From positions 62,001-126,000 of the forward strand of contig NZ_WWCT01000006.1 in assembly GCF_009857605.1 (NCBI RefSeq): a DNA stretch of 64,000 nt, written 5' to 3'. Positions within the stretch are counted from its first letter, which is position 1. Every line of letters begins with the position of its first letter. Shown one piece after another: positions 8,471 through 16,905 of this stretch. Both the position numbers and the translations under genes were made by a program. The notes below the pieces were generated by a model. It did not search any database. It was not told the origin of the DNA and was given only the letters and a program-made list of their open reading frames with translations. Origin of the DNA: Duganella levis. GTDB lineage: Bacteria; Pseudomonadota; Gammaproteobacteria; Burkholderiales; Burkholderiaceae_D.

Positions 8471-9208
8471 ATGGCAAGTATCAAGCCCACTCCCGATCTG
8501 CGACCGGCGCGCATCAATGCGCTGGGCGAATTCGCCGCTTCCATCGCGCATGAAGTCAAGCAGCCGCTGGCGGCTGTGACGCTCAACGCGCAAGCCTGCC
8601 TGCACTGGCTGGCGCAGGACCCGCCACATCTGGACCAGGCCCGCTCCGCGCTGCGCATGGTGCTGGAGGCCAGCACCGCCGCGTCGGCGATGGTGCGCAG
8701 CCTGCACGGCATGGCGTGCCAGGCCGCGCCGCAACGGACCTCGCTGGTGGTCAACGATGTGGTGCGCGACGTGCTGCAACTGCTACGCAGCGAGTTGCGC
8801 CGACAATGCATCACCGTGACCGAAATCTATGCCCCGGACTTCCAGCTGCATGCCGACCGTGTGCAACTGATGCAAGTCGTGATGAATCTGATCGTCAACG
8901 CCATCGAGGCGGCGCGCGATCTGCACGACCGCCCGCGTATGCTAACGCTGCACACCGCGTTGGCCGATGACGGCTTGCGCATCAGCGTGGCCGACAACGG
9001 CGTCGGCATTGTGCCGGCGCTGGCCGAGCGGATTTTCGATCCGCTATTTTCCACCAAGCCTGGCGGCACCGGCATGGGCCTGGCGATCTGCCGCAATATC
9101 GTCCAGTCGCACGGCGGCCGCATCTGGAATGAACCCGGACAACCGCACGGCACCGTTTTTCACCTGAGTTTCAAGGAGTACACCTTATGGACCCCATCTC
9201 GATCCTGA
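8471..9208 (+). CDS. Soluble sensor histidine kinase (NtrB/HisKA type)
   Basis: This 245-residue kinase has only a HisKA dimerisation domain (H27 in IAHEVKQPLAAV) and a HATPase domain: N box (VMNLIVNAIEAA), G1 (VADNGVGI), F box (FDPLFSTK), G2 (GGTGMGLAI). It has no membrane helix and only about 15 residues before the HisKA domain, so it has no sensor domain of its own and must be controlled by another protein or by being cytoplasmic. It overlaps the response regulator at 9187 by 22 bases in another frame, strong evidence that the two form a pair. Confidence 0.92.
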   Translation: MASIKPTPDLRPARINALGEFAASIAHEVKQPLAAVTLNAQACLHWLAQDPPHLDQARSALRMVLEASTAASAMVRSLHGMACQAAPQRTSLVVNDVVRDVLQLLRSELRRQCITVTEIYAPDFQLHADRVQLMQVVMNLIVNAIEAARDLHDRPRMLTLHTALADDGLRISVADNGVGIVPALAERIFDPLFSTKPGGTGMGLAICRNIVQSHGGRIWNEPGQPHGTVFHLSFKEYTLWTPSRS

Positions 9209-9810
9209 TCGCGGATGATCACCCGCTGATCCTGGCCGGCCTGACTTCGCTACTGGCGACGCTGCCGGAATTCCGCGTGGTGGCGCAAGCCACCGACGGC
9301 CTCGAAGCAGTCGCACTATACCGCCAGCACCGGCCGGACGTGGTCATCATGGACCTCAGCATGCCGCGCCTGAACGGCGTCGAGGCCATCGAGCAGATCC
9401 GCGCCGAGGACAGCAGCGCCAGCATCGTCATCCTCACCACCTACCAGGGTGACGAAGACGTCTTCCGCGGCTTGCGCGCCGGCGCCAAAGCCTACCTGCT
9501 GAAGGACGGCGACTCGCGGCAACTGGTCGACTGCCTGCGCACTGTGGCCAGGGGCCAGCAATTCTTGCCGGCCGAAGTGGCCAGCAAGCTGGCCGAGCGC
9601 AAGGCCACCAGCCAGCTGTCGCGGCGCGAACTGGACATCCTGGCCCACCTGGCTACCGGCAAGAGCAACAAGATGATTGCGCGCAGCGCGGACATCGAAG
9701 TCGGCACCGTCAAATTCCACGTCAATAATATTCTGGCCAAACTCAACGTTGCCAGCCGCACCGAAGCCGCCACAGTGGCGGCCCGGCGCGGCTTGCTCAG
9801 CGTGTTCTAG
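9187..9810 (+). CDS. NarL/FixJ-type response regulator, partner of the 8471 kinase
   Basis: This 207-residue protein has a receiver domain (acid pair D10-D11 in LIADDHPL, phosphoacceptor D56 in VVIMDLSMPR, Lys in AYLLKDGDSR) and a LuxR-type HTH near the end (LSRRELDILAHLATGKSNKM). All phosphorylation residues are present. AAGGAG lies upstream of the ATG, inside the kinase gene. It is a paralogue of the regulator at 6660, with similar length and HTH (GTVKFHV in both), so a local duplication is likely. Its targets are unknown. Confidence 0.93.
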   Translation: MDPISILIADDHPLILAGLTSLLATLPEFRVVAQATDGLEAVALYRQHRPDVVIMDLSMPRLNGVEAIEQIRAEDSSASIVILTTYQGDEDVFRGLRAGAKAYLLKDGDSRQLVDCLRTVARGQQFLPAEVASKLAERKATSQLSRRELDILAHLATGKSNKMIARSADIEVGTVKFHVNNILAKLNVASRTEAATVAARRGLLSVF

Positions 9811-9811
9811 C

Positions 9812-10498
9812 TTACTTGGCCGGCACTGCCGCCAGCACCTTGTGTTGGGTGCTGGTGCGTTCCGGCGCTTTGTGCACCATGGTGTAGGCGTAGTCCACGC
9901 CCATGCCATAGGCGCCCGAGTGTTCCTTGGCGATGGCCATCACGCCATCATAGGTTTCGCGGCGGGCCCAGTCGCGCTGCCATTCCAGCATGACTTGCTG
10001 CCAGGTGACAGGCACTACGCCAGCCTGGATCATGCGCGCCATGGCCTGGTCGTGCGCTTCTTTCGAGGTGCCGCCGGAAGCGTCCGACACCATGTAGATT
10101 TCGTAGTCGCCTTCCAGCATGGCGCACAGGGCGAAGGTGGTGTTGCAGACTTCGGTCCACAGGCCGGCCACGATAACTTTTTTCTTGCCGTTGGCCTTCA
10201 GTGCATCGCGCACTTTCTGGTCGTCCCACGAGTTCATCGACGAACGTTCCAGGATTTCTTTCTCTGGGAACACGTCCAGCAGTTCCGGGTAGGTGTGACC
10301 GGAGAAGGCTTCGGTTTCCACGGTGGTGATGGTGGTCGGGATATTGAACACCTTGGCTGCCTTGGCCAGTGCCACGGTGTTGTTCTTCAACACCTGGCGG
10401 TCGATCGACTGCACGCCAAACGCCATTTGCGGCTGGTGATCGATGAAGATCAGCTGGCTGTTTTGCGGCGTCAGGACTTCTAATTTCGGATTGCTCAT
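9812..10498 (-). CDS. Isochorismatase-like cysteine hydrolase (YcaC-like)
   Basis: This 228-residue protein has the catalytic triad of the cysteine hydrolase fold: D20 in LIFIDHQPQ, a Lys near 107 (GKKKVIVAG), and C118 in LWTEVCNTT. The layout and the long C-terminal part match YcaC-type hydrolases, whose true substrate is not settled. I chose the ATG at 10498, preceded by GGAAAC; the longer open frame to 11146 runs antisense through the next gene and is spurious. The stop lies 1 base after the 9187-9810 gene, so the two genes are convergent. Confidence 0.9.
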   Translation of the reverse strand: MSNPKLEVLTPQNSQLIFIDHQPQMAFGVQSIDRQVLKNNTVALAKAAKVFNIPTTITTVETEAFSGHTYPELLDVFPEKEILERSSMNSWDDQKVRDALKANGKKKVIVAGLWTEVCNTTFALCAMLEGDYEIYMVSDASGGTSKEAHDQAMARMIQAGVVPVTWQQVMLEWQRDWARRETYDGVMAIAKEHSGAYGMGVDYAYTMVHKAPERTSTQHKVLAAVPAK

Positions 10499-10615
10499 GA
10501 TGGTGTTTCCATGTGGTGTAAAGGGAAAATCCATCTTAGGGGGTGAAAGCCGCAAACACCACTCATCTAAATATAGGCGTCGCACCGATCTTGCCTCTGC
10601 TAAGATAAGCGCACC

Positions 10616-10987
10616 ATGAAGACACAACTCAATGACCTGACTCGCGCCCTGCGCGACCTGCACAAACAATTGATCAACCTGGAAACCCAGTATTTCGGCG
10701 CCGTCGGCAGCCCGCTGGAGCATTTGCAGCTGATTACCAACCACCCGCATTTCGCCTGGCTGCAAAAACTGTCCGGCCTGATGACACAAATCGACGAGCG
10801 CCTTGATGATCCGGAGCCGGTCACGCGCGAAGAAGCCAAGGCTTTCCGCCAGTCGCTGGAAATGCTGATCGGCCCGTGCGAGGAAGGCGACCAGGAATTC
10901 CGCGCCAAGTACAACGCGCTGCTGCACGACGGTCCGGAACTGGTGATGGCGCATGGCGCCGTGCGCAAGCTGCTGGCGCAGATGTAA
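10616..10987 (+). CDS. Conserved hypothetical protein, 123 residues
   Basis: I do not recognise a named domain. The protein is soluble and mostly helical, starting MKTQLNDLTRALRDLHKQL, with a heptad-like leucine pattern in the first 20 residues and a charged middle (DERLDDPEPVTREEAK). Several acidic and His positions (HNHPHF-like TNHPHFAW, EEGDQEF) might be structural. No signal peptide or membrane helix. The ATG has no clear ribosome-binding site. TAAGAT at 10601-10606 could be a -10 element giving a very short leader. It is divergent from the YcaC-like gene and convergent with the kinase at 10993. Confidence 0.75.
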   Translation: MKTQLNDLTRALRDLHKQLINLETQYFGAVGSPLEHLQLITNHPHFAWLQKLSGLMTQIDERLDDPEPVTREEAKAFRQSLEMLIGPCEEGDQEFRAKYNALLHDGPELVMAHGAVRKLLAQM

Positions 10988-10992
10988 GCTGC

Positions 10993-13900
10993 TTAATTGA
11001 ACCAGCGTTTCCAGCGCGCCTGCCCGGCGTAGGCGCGCGCGGCCGGCACGATCAGGCGCACGCGGACGCCACCGCTGTCGCGGTTGTCTAGCGTTAACTG
11101 GCCGCCGACGCGGTTGGCGCGCTCGAACAGCCCGGTCAAGCCCCAATGACCGGAGCTGCCCTTGTTCAGGATCGCCGGCTCGATGCCCTTGCCGTCGTCC
11201 AGCACCTGCAGGCTGAACTGGCCGGCGCCATAATGTAATTCCACTTGTATCGATGCCGCATCGGCGTGGCGGAAGGCATTCATCAGCGCCTCGCGGCCAA
11301 TGCTGTAGATTTCGCAGGCCGCCAGCTCTTGCATGGCGCGCGGCGTTCCCTGCGTGCGCAGGCTGAACACGGCGCGATGGCTTTCCTCCAGCACTTCCCC
11401 CACCAGCAGCAGGCCGCGCGTCAGGTCGCCGTCGCCCATTGCGCCGGAACGCAATTCCTGCAACTCGTCACGCCCCTCTTCCATCACCTTGTCCGCCATC
11501 CGCAGCACGCGTTCGATCTTGGCGCGCGCCGGCGAATCGGCCGCCAGGCCGCCAAGCGCAGACTGGAAGCTCAGCGTCAGGCCGTGCACGCTTTGCAGGA
11601 AACTGTCGTGCAGCGCGCGGGCGATGCGTTCGCGCTCAGCCATGCGGGCGGCTAAGCGCAGCGTGGCCTGGCGCAACCATAAAAGATACAGCAGGTACAA
11701 CACACCGGCCGTCGCCAGCGCGGCCAGCACGTAGAACAGCGGCGTCTGCATAAAGGTGGGCAGGATGCGCACCGTCATGCTGGATTCGTCCGTGCTCCAC
11801 TGGCCGAACTGGTCTACCGCCACCACGCGGAAACGGTACTCGCCCGGTCCGAGATTGGTATAGGAAACGGCGCGGCGCATGCCGGGGTCTTGCCAGTCGG
11901 CGTCCACGCCTTCCAGCCGGTAGCGGAAACGCAGGCCATCCGGCATGGTGTAGCTGAGCGCGGTGTATTCGATGCGGAACGAAGTGGTGCCCGGCGCCAG
12001 TTGCAGCGGCTGCGAAAAATCGAGATAGCGTTTGCCTTGCGCCACCAGCGTCTGCAATTTGACCAGCGGCGGCGACGGCGGCGCGTAGCTGCGCGTGCTG
12101 TCGAGGCGGGCGATGCCGCTGACGCCGGCAAACCACAGCTGGCCGTCCTTGTCGGCGATCGCACTCTGCAAGCGATTGGAAATGGCGGCAAAGCCGGGGT
12201 AGCCGTCCAGCACGCCAAACAGCACGTACTTGAGCAGGTGGCCGGGCTGGCTGATGGCGGCCGCCCAATCGGCCGCGCGCACCAGCACCACGCCCTTGCT
12301 GCCGTTGAACCAGCGGTCGCCATTGGCCGAGATCGCCATCCCGGAGACGCGCGACAGCGCATCCGCATCGGCGGTATTCAGCCGCTGGAAGCCTGTGCCG
12401 CTGAGCACGGCGAGGCCGGCGTTGCCACCGATGACCACCTCCGGTCCGGCATGCACAAAGGTGATGGTGCCGACATCGCCGTCCGGCTGCGGCGCGTAAC
12501 GCGTGAGCCGGCCATTGTCGTAATGGACGACCAGGCCATCGTTATAGCCGAACCACATGGTGCCCGGCGCGTTGGCAGCACCGGCTGCGGCAAACGCAAT
12601 GCCGGCTGGTATGCCGAGCTCCGCCTGCGTCATCCATTTACCATCCAGCCGGCGATACAGGCCACGCCGCGACATGGCCAGCCACAGTGCGCGGCGGTCG
12701 TCCGTGATGCGCATGGCCTCGACCACGCCGTGCTCCAGCAGCCCTTCCGGATAGGCGATGATTTCGCGCGTGTTGCCACGCCGGCGTTCGATATGCTGCG
12801 GGCCGCCGCGCAACAGCGAACCATCGGCGCCGTTGGACAGTGAACCGTAATCGGTTGGTTCGCCGCGCTCCAGCAGCCTGGCGCGGCCGTCGGCGTTCAG
12901 CTGCCACAGTTCGTTGGTGGGCTTGCCCAGCACCAGCGCCCGTCCTGCCTCATCCAGCGCAAAGCTGAAAAAACGCTCGCCGCCCGTCAGCCGCACCGGG
13001 GTCAACCGGTTATGGCGGAAGCGCTCCACGCCCGACGAGGTGCCGATCCAGATACTGCCGTCGCGATCCTCGAACACCAGGTTGCCGGTCAGGCTGCTGA
13101 CCTGCCATGGCTGGTCCAGCCTGCTGTCCGGCTTTGCGGTCGGCGAATAGATGCCGTTGGGCCGCTGGCCAATACCGTCGGTGCGGCAGATGCCGGGACA
13201 ATTCAGTGCCCAGTAATTGCCATCGCGGTCGAACAAGCCGTTTTCCTGCCCTTCGCCCAGCACCAGACTATCGGGGCGCGGCAATTGCGGTCCCGTGTGT
13301 TGGGATGGCACGGCGATCAGCTGCTCGTGCGTGTCCAGCCACAGCCGGCCGTCCGGCGACTCGCTCAGGTTGACAGCCTTGTAGCCGCTCAGCACGGCGC
13401 GGAAACGCTTGGCGCCAGGCGCCAGCACCATCAACTGCTCGCCGGCCGCCAGCCAGACTTGCCGATATTGGTCGATCAGGATGTTGGACACGCGTCCTGG
13501 CGGCAACCCCATCTCGGCACCGACTTCGCGCCAGGCGCCCTGTCGCAGTTGCAGCAGACCGTCATTGGTGGCGGCCCACACCATGCCGTCGTCATCCTTG
13601 ATGACGTTGATCACGCCGCCCATCAGAATGGGGCCGAGGCGCGCGGGAAAATGGGTGAGATGGCCGTGGCTCAGCAGGCTGACGCCACCGAAGATGTAGC
13701 CGATCAGCAGGTCGCCATTGCGTAATGCCTTGAGCGCCGTCACCGGCCGGTTGGGCATGGCTTCGCCTGGCAGCGCCTCAAAACGCTGGAAACGCAGGCC
13801 GTCAAAGCGGTACAGGCCGTTGCTGCTGCCGATCCACAGCCAGCCGTCGGCAGTTTGCGCCATGGCGCCGATCTCGCCGGGAGCGCCATCCTTGCCGGTC

Positions 13901-14007
13901 CAGATATCGTGATGGTAATCGCTGAGCGCGACCTTGCTATCCAACGCCCACGCGCGCGGCATGAAGAGGGCCAACACCAATAACAACGGGAAAAGGCGGC
14001 GGCTCAC
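10993..14007 (-). CDS. Two-component sensor kinase with beta-propeller and Y_Y_Y domains
   Basis: Order: signal peptide (RRLFPLLLVLALFMPRAWA), a long Reg_prop beta-propeller region (repeats such as DGWLWIGSSNGLYRFDG, MVWAATNDGLLQLR, SIWIGTSSGVERFR, QLWFAGVSGIARLD), a Y_Y_Y domain (FRIEYTALSY ... FRYRLEGVDADWQ), one membrane helix (FYVLAALATAGVLYLLYLLW), then HisKA_3 (ERIARALHDSFLQSVHGL, His is the phosphosite) and HATPase (LMNAFRHADA, DDGKGIEP, WGLTGLFERA). Family members sense periplasmic ligands and signal to NarL-type regulators. I chose the GTG at 14007 because it places the signal peptide at the N terminus; it has a weak ribosome-binding site, and an ATG at 14142 in AT-rich DNA is unlikely. 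Its partner could be the regulator at 6660 or 9187. Confidence 0.88.
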   Translation of the reverse strand: MSRRLFPLLLVLALFMPRAWALDSKVALSDYHHDIWTGKDGAPGEIGAMAQTADGWLWIGSSNGLYRFDGLRFQRFEALPGEAMPNRPVTALKALRNGDLLIGYIFGGVSLLSHGHLTHFPARLGPILMGGVINVIKDDDGMVWAATNDGLLQLRQGAWREVGAEMGLPPGRVSNILIDQYRQVWLAAGEQLMVLAPGAKRFRAVLSGYKAVNLSESPDGRLWLDTHEQLIAVPSQHTGPQLPRPDSLVLGEGQENGLFDRDGNYWALNCPGICRTDGIGQRPNGIYSPTAKPDSRLDQPWQVSSLTGNLVFEDRDGSIWIGTSSGVERFRHNRLTPVRLTGGERFFSFALDEAGRALVLGKPTNELWQLNADGRARLLERGEPTDYGSLSNGADGSLLRGGPQHIERRRGNTREIIAYPEGLLEHGVVEAMRITDDRRALWLAMSRRGLYRRLDGKWMTQAELGIPAGIAFAAAGAANAPGTMWFGYNDGLVVHYDNGRLTRYAPQPDGDVGTITFVHAGPEVVIGGNAGLAVLSGTGFQRLNTADADALSRVSGMAISANGDRWFNGSKGVVLVRAADWAAAISQPGHLLKYVLFGVLDGYPGFAAISNRLQSAIADKDGQLWFAGVSGIARLDSTRSYAPPSPPLVKLQTLVAQGKRYLDFSQPLQLAPGTTSFRIEYTALSYTMPDGLRFRYRLEGVDADWQDPGMRRAVSYTNLGPGEYRFRVVAVDQFGQWSTDESSMTVRILPTFMQTPLFYVLAALATAGVLYLLYLLWLRQATLRLAARMAERERIARALHDSFLQSVHGLTLSFQSALGGLAADSPARAKIERVLRMADKVMEEGRDELQELRSGAMGDGDLTRGLLLVGEVLEESHRAVFSLRTQGTPRAMQELAACEIYSIGREALMNAFRHADAASIQVELHYGAGQFSLQVLDDGKGIEPAILNKGSSGHWGLTGLFERANRVGGQLTLDNRDSGGVRVRLIVPAARAYAGQARWKRWFN

Positions 14008-14160
14008 AGGTGGGCAATTAGTTTGTTGATGAGACTTATATGATAGACGAAAATTTAAGTATAAGTAAAATCTATCGCAAATATAGATACAATAAATTTT
14101 ACCAATCAACGTGGAGCCGTTAATCTGGTCACAAGTTTCCACAGATTAGAGAGCACGATC

Positions 14161-14523
14161 ATGCACATCAAAGCCCGCCTTCACTCCCTGCCACTGCCGA
14201 TCAGCGCCATTGCCCTGCTTGCCGCCCTGGTGCTGGCCAACCTTGACTACCAGACAGCCGGCTGGGTGCTGTTCGGCGCCGGTATAATCGGTTGGGTCCG
14301 CTTCGACGCCAAACAGCTGCTGAAAGCCGACCGCTACGGCCTGTCGCCCGCCTTGGCGCTGCTGGCCTACCCGGCCCTGGCAGGCGACCAGGCCAACGTC
14401 AGCATCACCTTTGCGCTGGCCTTGCATGCGCTGGTGGTTTTCCTTATCCTGACCAGCCGCCATCTGTCAGAAGACATAGCGCAAGCATTTTCTCAGCAAA
14501 AAGGGATAAACCAGCGTATTTAA
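14161..14523 (+). CDS. Small integral membrane protein, 120 residues
   Basis: The protein has about four hydrophobic segments (PISAIALLAALVLANL, AGWVLFGAGIIGWV, LSPALALLAYPAL, ALALHALVVFLILTS) and a short hydrophilic tail (RHLSEDIAQAFSQQKG). I do not recognise a family. There is no enzyme motif or cysteine pair. It starts 154 bases from the divergent kinase gene and ends just before the first copy of the intergenic element at 14525. Function unknown; role in the membrane inferred from hydrophobicity. Confidence 0.65.
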   Translation: MHIKARLHSLPLPISAIALLAALVLANLDYQTAGWVLFGAGIIGWVRFDAKQLLKADRYGLSPALALLAYPALAGDQANVSITFALALHALVVFLILTSRHLSEDIAQAFSQQKGINQRI

Positions 14524-14524
14524 A

Positions 14525-14738
14525 GTGGTTTTTCCAGATATCCACATCAACTGTGGATAAGGGTGTGAATAAGCGCCTCTTGACAGCCAAGAAGCCCTGT
14601 AACGGCGGGCTGTACAACAAAATGCCTAATCCACAGGCAGATTTTTTCTCTCGTAAAATCAACGACTTACAAATTGTAAAAACTTGACGGCGAGCGTATT
14701 TCGGCGGACTTGAAAATAAGTTTTCTGTGCATAAGTGG
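14525..14738. repeat. Intergenic element, copy A, with DnaA-box-like motifs
   Basis: This noncoding stretch matches 15775-15991 in order and spacing of several blocks: TTTTTCCAGATATCCACA (14529-14546), TGTGGATAA (14552-14560, a perfect inverse of the DnaA box TTATCCACA), TTGACA (14580-14585), CCTGTAACGGCG (14596-14607), AAATCAACGACTTACAAA (14656-14673) and TGTGCATAAGT (14726-14736). The gap between TTGACA and CCTGTAACGGCG is 10 bases in both copies. I see no ORF in it. It may be a noncoding RNA gene, a DnaA-binding site or a mobile repeat. The 324-base gap between genes (14524-14847) holds this element plus a promoter. Confidence 0.75.
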
Positions 14739-14776
14739 GAAGCGTGACACCGTTGTTACGCCACACCGGGAATCCT

Positions 14777-14805
14777 TTGACAAAAGTGCTGGCAAGGAAT
14801 AGTGT
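14777..14805 (+). promoter_or_regulatory. Sigma-70-like promoter for the REC-PAS gene
   Basis: TTGACA (14777-14782), a 17-base spacer, then TAGTGT (14800-14805). A transcript would start near 14812 and leave a leader of about 36 bases before the ATG at 14848. Confidence 0.55.
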
Positions 14806-14847
14806 CACTCTGGAGTGCGGCTAGTTCGACTTACCATGGGAACCTGC

Positions 14848-15738
14848 ATGAATCAGAACGACGACGATACCGATTGGATGATAGAAGACGAGGCGCCGGG
14901 CAGCCAGGTCCGCAGCGGCAGCGCCAATGCCACTCCAGCGCCGCCGCCATGGCGGGTGCTGATCGTGGACGATGATGTCGATGTACACGTGGTCACCAAA
15001 TTTTCGCTCAGCAATGCCTGCTTCCAGGGCCGCCGGCTGAGCTTCCTGCACGCCTATAGCGGTGAGGAAGCGCTCAACGTGCTTCGCAACACGCCGGACA
15101 TCGCGCTGGTGCTGCTGGATGTCATCATGGAGACCAGCGACGCCGGCCTGCATGTGGCGCGCCAGATCCGGGATACCCTGCATAACAACCTGGTCCGCAT
15201 CGTGCTGCGCACCGGCCAGCCGGGCCAGGCGCTAGAACACAGCATTATTCTCGATTACGACATCAACGATTTCTGGTGCAAGACCGACCTGACCACGCGC
15301 AAACTGTTCACCACGGTGATCTCGTCGCTGCGCGCCTATGCAGGACTGGAAGAAGCGCATCGCCGCACGCAGGCGCTGCAAGTGGAGCTGGATGCGGCGC
15401 GCAAGCTGCTGGCCGCGGTCGACCAGCACGCGGTGATCGCCACGCTGGATGGTCGCGGCCACATCACGTCAGTCAATGACAAGCTGTGCGCCGTATTCCA
15501 GTACAGCCGCGAGGAACTGCTGGGCGCCGACGCGCGCCTGCTGCACGCCCCGCCCTATCCGCAGGACCAGCTGGCCGACGCGCTACAAGCGCTCAAAGAC
15601 GGCGAAGCATGGACCGACGTCATCACCACCTGGCGACGCGACGGACAGGAAGTGCGCCTGCGGGTAACGGTGACCGGTGACAACGGCGGCGCCATCATCG
15701 TCGGTAGCGTACTGCAGGCGCTAAAAGTTCCGCTCTGA
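14848..15738 (+). CDS. Response regulator with REC and PAS domains
   Basis: This 296-residue protein has a receiver domain (about 36-165; acids D41-D43 in LIVDDDVDVH, phosphoacceptor D91 in LVLLDVIME) followed by the segment NDFWCKTDLTTRKLFTTV typical of DUF3369-like regulators. A coiled linker (about 175-200) leads to a PAS domain (ITSVNDKLCAVFQYSREEL). It has no HTH, kinase, GGDEF or HD-GYP output, so it may act through protein contacts or may be a truncated signalling protein. I chose the ATG at 14848 (MNQND); upstream GTG at 14815 and ATG at 14836 are possible. It is flanked by the two copies of the intergenic element. Confidence 0.85.
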   Translation: MNQNDDDTDWMIEDEAPGSQVRSGSANATPAPPPWRVLIVDDDVDVHVVTKFSLSNACFQGRRLSFLHAYSGEEALNVLRNTPDIALVLLDVIMETSDAGLHVARQIRDTLHNNLVRIVLRTGQPGQALEHSIILDYDINDFWCKTDLTTRKLFTTVISSLRAYAGLEEAHRRTQALQVELDAARKLLAAVDQHAVIATLDGRGHITSVNDKLCAVFQYSREELLGADARLLHAPPYPQDQLADALQALKDGEAWTDVITTWRRDGQEVRLRVTVTGDNGGAIIVGSVLQALKVPL

Positions 15739-15774
15739 ATTCCGCCTTAAGTTTGGCTTAAGTCCCGGATTCTA

Positions 15775-15991
15775 GTGGCGTTTTTCCAGATATCCACAAA
15801 TGCTGTGCATAACTATGTGGATAGCCCCCCATTGACAACGGATACAGCCTGTAACGGCGCGGTTTTCTACAAACTGCCCGTCCAACAGGCAAAACCAATC
15901 GCCTTAAAAATCAATGACTTACAAACTCACGGATTGTAACGCGAAAAGTTTTCAAAAAAATTCTTGCCAACATGATTTGTGCATAAGTAAA
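15775..15991. repeat. Intergenic element, copy B, with DnaA-box-like motifs
   Basis: This is the second copy of the element at 14525-14738. Shared blocks: TTTTTCCAGATATCCACA (15781-15798), TGTGCATAA (15804-15812), TGTGGATAG (15816-15824), TTGACA (15832-15837), CCTGTAACGGCG (15848-15859), AAATCAATGACTTACAAA (15908-15925) and TGTGCATAAGT (15978-15988). The two copies lie in the same orientation, about 1.25 kb apart. The bases between blocks differ more than the blocks themselves, so the blocks look selected. A hairpin (15990-16029) follows at once. Confidence 0.75.
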
Positions 15992-16029
15992 CGCCGGGAA
16001 GGCATATCAATGCGTTACTTCCCGGCGTT
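15990..16029. terminator. Perfect 12-bp inverted repeat, likely hairpin
   Basis: AACGCCGGGAAG and CTTCCCGGCGTT pair perfectly around a 16-base loop. The hairpin overlaps the 3' end of the small minus-strand gene at 16007 and directly follows copy B of the intergenic element. On the minus strand a T-rich stretch (GTTTACTT) follows, so it may end that transcript; on the plus strand it could end a transcript crossing copy B. Confidence 0.55.
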
Positions 16030-16201
16030 GGTCCGGGTGTAGCAACACCCGTTCGATCACCTTGGGATCGACGTTGTGCGACTTCATGTATTCGATCGCA
16101 CATACGGTATTAAAACTGGATTGCACCAGGATGCCGCGGTTGACGACTGCGCTGCATTCTTCGTTGTGGCGGGACTGCTGGACGAGCGAGACATTCATCA
16201 T
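16007..16201 (-). CDS. Small conserved-looking protein, 64 residues
   Basis: Translation begins MMNVSLVQQSRHNEE and ends VDPKVIERVLLHPDQRREVTH. AAGGA lies about six bases before the first ATG, which supports expression. The C-terminal half (IEYMKSHNVDPKVIERVLL) looks like a helix-turn-helix-like or helical hairpin, but I cannot assign a family. No membrane helix. A codon pattern and strong ribosome-binding site favour a real gene over a chance frame. Confidence 0.55.
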   Translation of the reverse strand: MMNVSLVQQSRHNEECSAVVNRGILVQSSFNTVCAIEYMKSHNVDPKVIERVLLHPDQRREVTH

Positions 16202-16332
16202 GATCCTTGCGAGAGTGGAGAGGCTGCCGCCCCGATCTGTGATGCGCTCAACGAGTATGGACGACGACCGGACAAAGTCAATGTCAGGCTCCTATCATTC
16301 CGCAATTAAAATGTTCCGTTCTATAATGCGGG

Positions 16333-16905
16333 ATGACTGACGAGCGCCCTCGCCCTACTTCCCTGCTGGATCTGTTCATCTCGTTCACCCTTCTTGCGCT
16401 GCAAGGATTTGGCGGCGTGCTGGCGGTTGTCCAGCGCGAGATGGTCGAGCGCAAGCGCTGGCTGACGCAGGAAGAATTCATCGAAGACTGGGCGGTCGCA
16501 CAGATCATGCCCGGCCCCAACGTAGTCAACCTGTCGCTGATGATCGGCGACCGCTACTTCGGCCTGCGCGGCGCGCTGACGGCGCTGGCAGGCATGCTGT
16601 GCGTGCCGCTGCTGGTGGTGCTGGGCCTGGCCGTGCTGTACGCGCACTACGGCAACCATCCGGGCGTGGCGGGTGCGTTGCGCGGCATGGCGGCCGTCAC
16701 CACCGGGCTGATCACAGCCACCGGCGTCAAGCTGGGGGCGGCGCTGCGCAAGCATCCACTGCCAGTCTGGCTGACCGGGCTGATCGTACTGGCCTGCATG
16801 GGCTTCGGCCTGCTGCTGCACCTGCCGCTGGCCTACACGCTGCTGATCCTCGGCGGCCTGAGTTTTGCGCTGACCTGGCGCAAGCTGAAAAAGACAACGC
16901 CATGA
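16333..16905 (+). CDS. chrA: Chromate transporter half, first gene of a pair
   Basis: This 190-residue membrane protein is one CHR-family half. The family signature is the N-terminal FTLLALQGFGGVLAVVQREM (glycine-rich first helix) and the EDWAVAQIMPGPNVVNLS segment with the conserved P-G-P-N. About five or six membrane helices follow. In the short-chain CHR group two such genes are adjacent and the products work together to expel chromate. The stop overlaps the next start (ATGA, 16902-16905). Chromate as the true substrate is inferred from the family; some members move other anions. Confidence 0.88.
   Translation: MTDERPRPTSLLDLFISFTLLALQGFGGVLAVVQREMVERKRWLTQEEFIEDWAVAQIMPGPNVVNLSLMIGDRYFGLRGALTALAGMLCVPLLVVLGLAVLYAHYGNHPGVAGALRGMAAVTTGLITATGVKLGAALRKHPLPVWLTGLIVLACMGFGLLLHLPLAYTLLILGGLSFALTWRKLKKTTP

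Noticed and set aside
10499-11146. N-terminal extension of the YcaC-like hydrolase frame
   Set aside because: The extension runs antisense through the gene at 10616; a good start with GGAAAC is at 10498.
14008-14142. Longer N terminus of the beta-propeller kinase
   Set aside because: It would place the signal peptide about 45 residues into the protein and lies in AT-rich promoter-like DNA.
14525-15991. DnaA-box-like motifs as a chromosomal replication origin
   Set aside because: There is no dnaA, dnaN, gyrB or gidA gene nearby and the motifs belong to a repeated intergenic element, so an origin is not supported.
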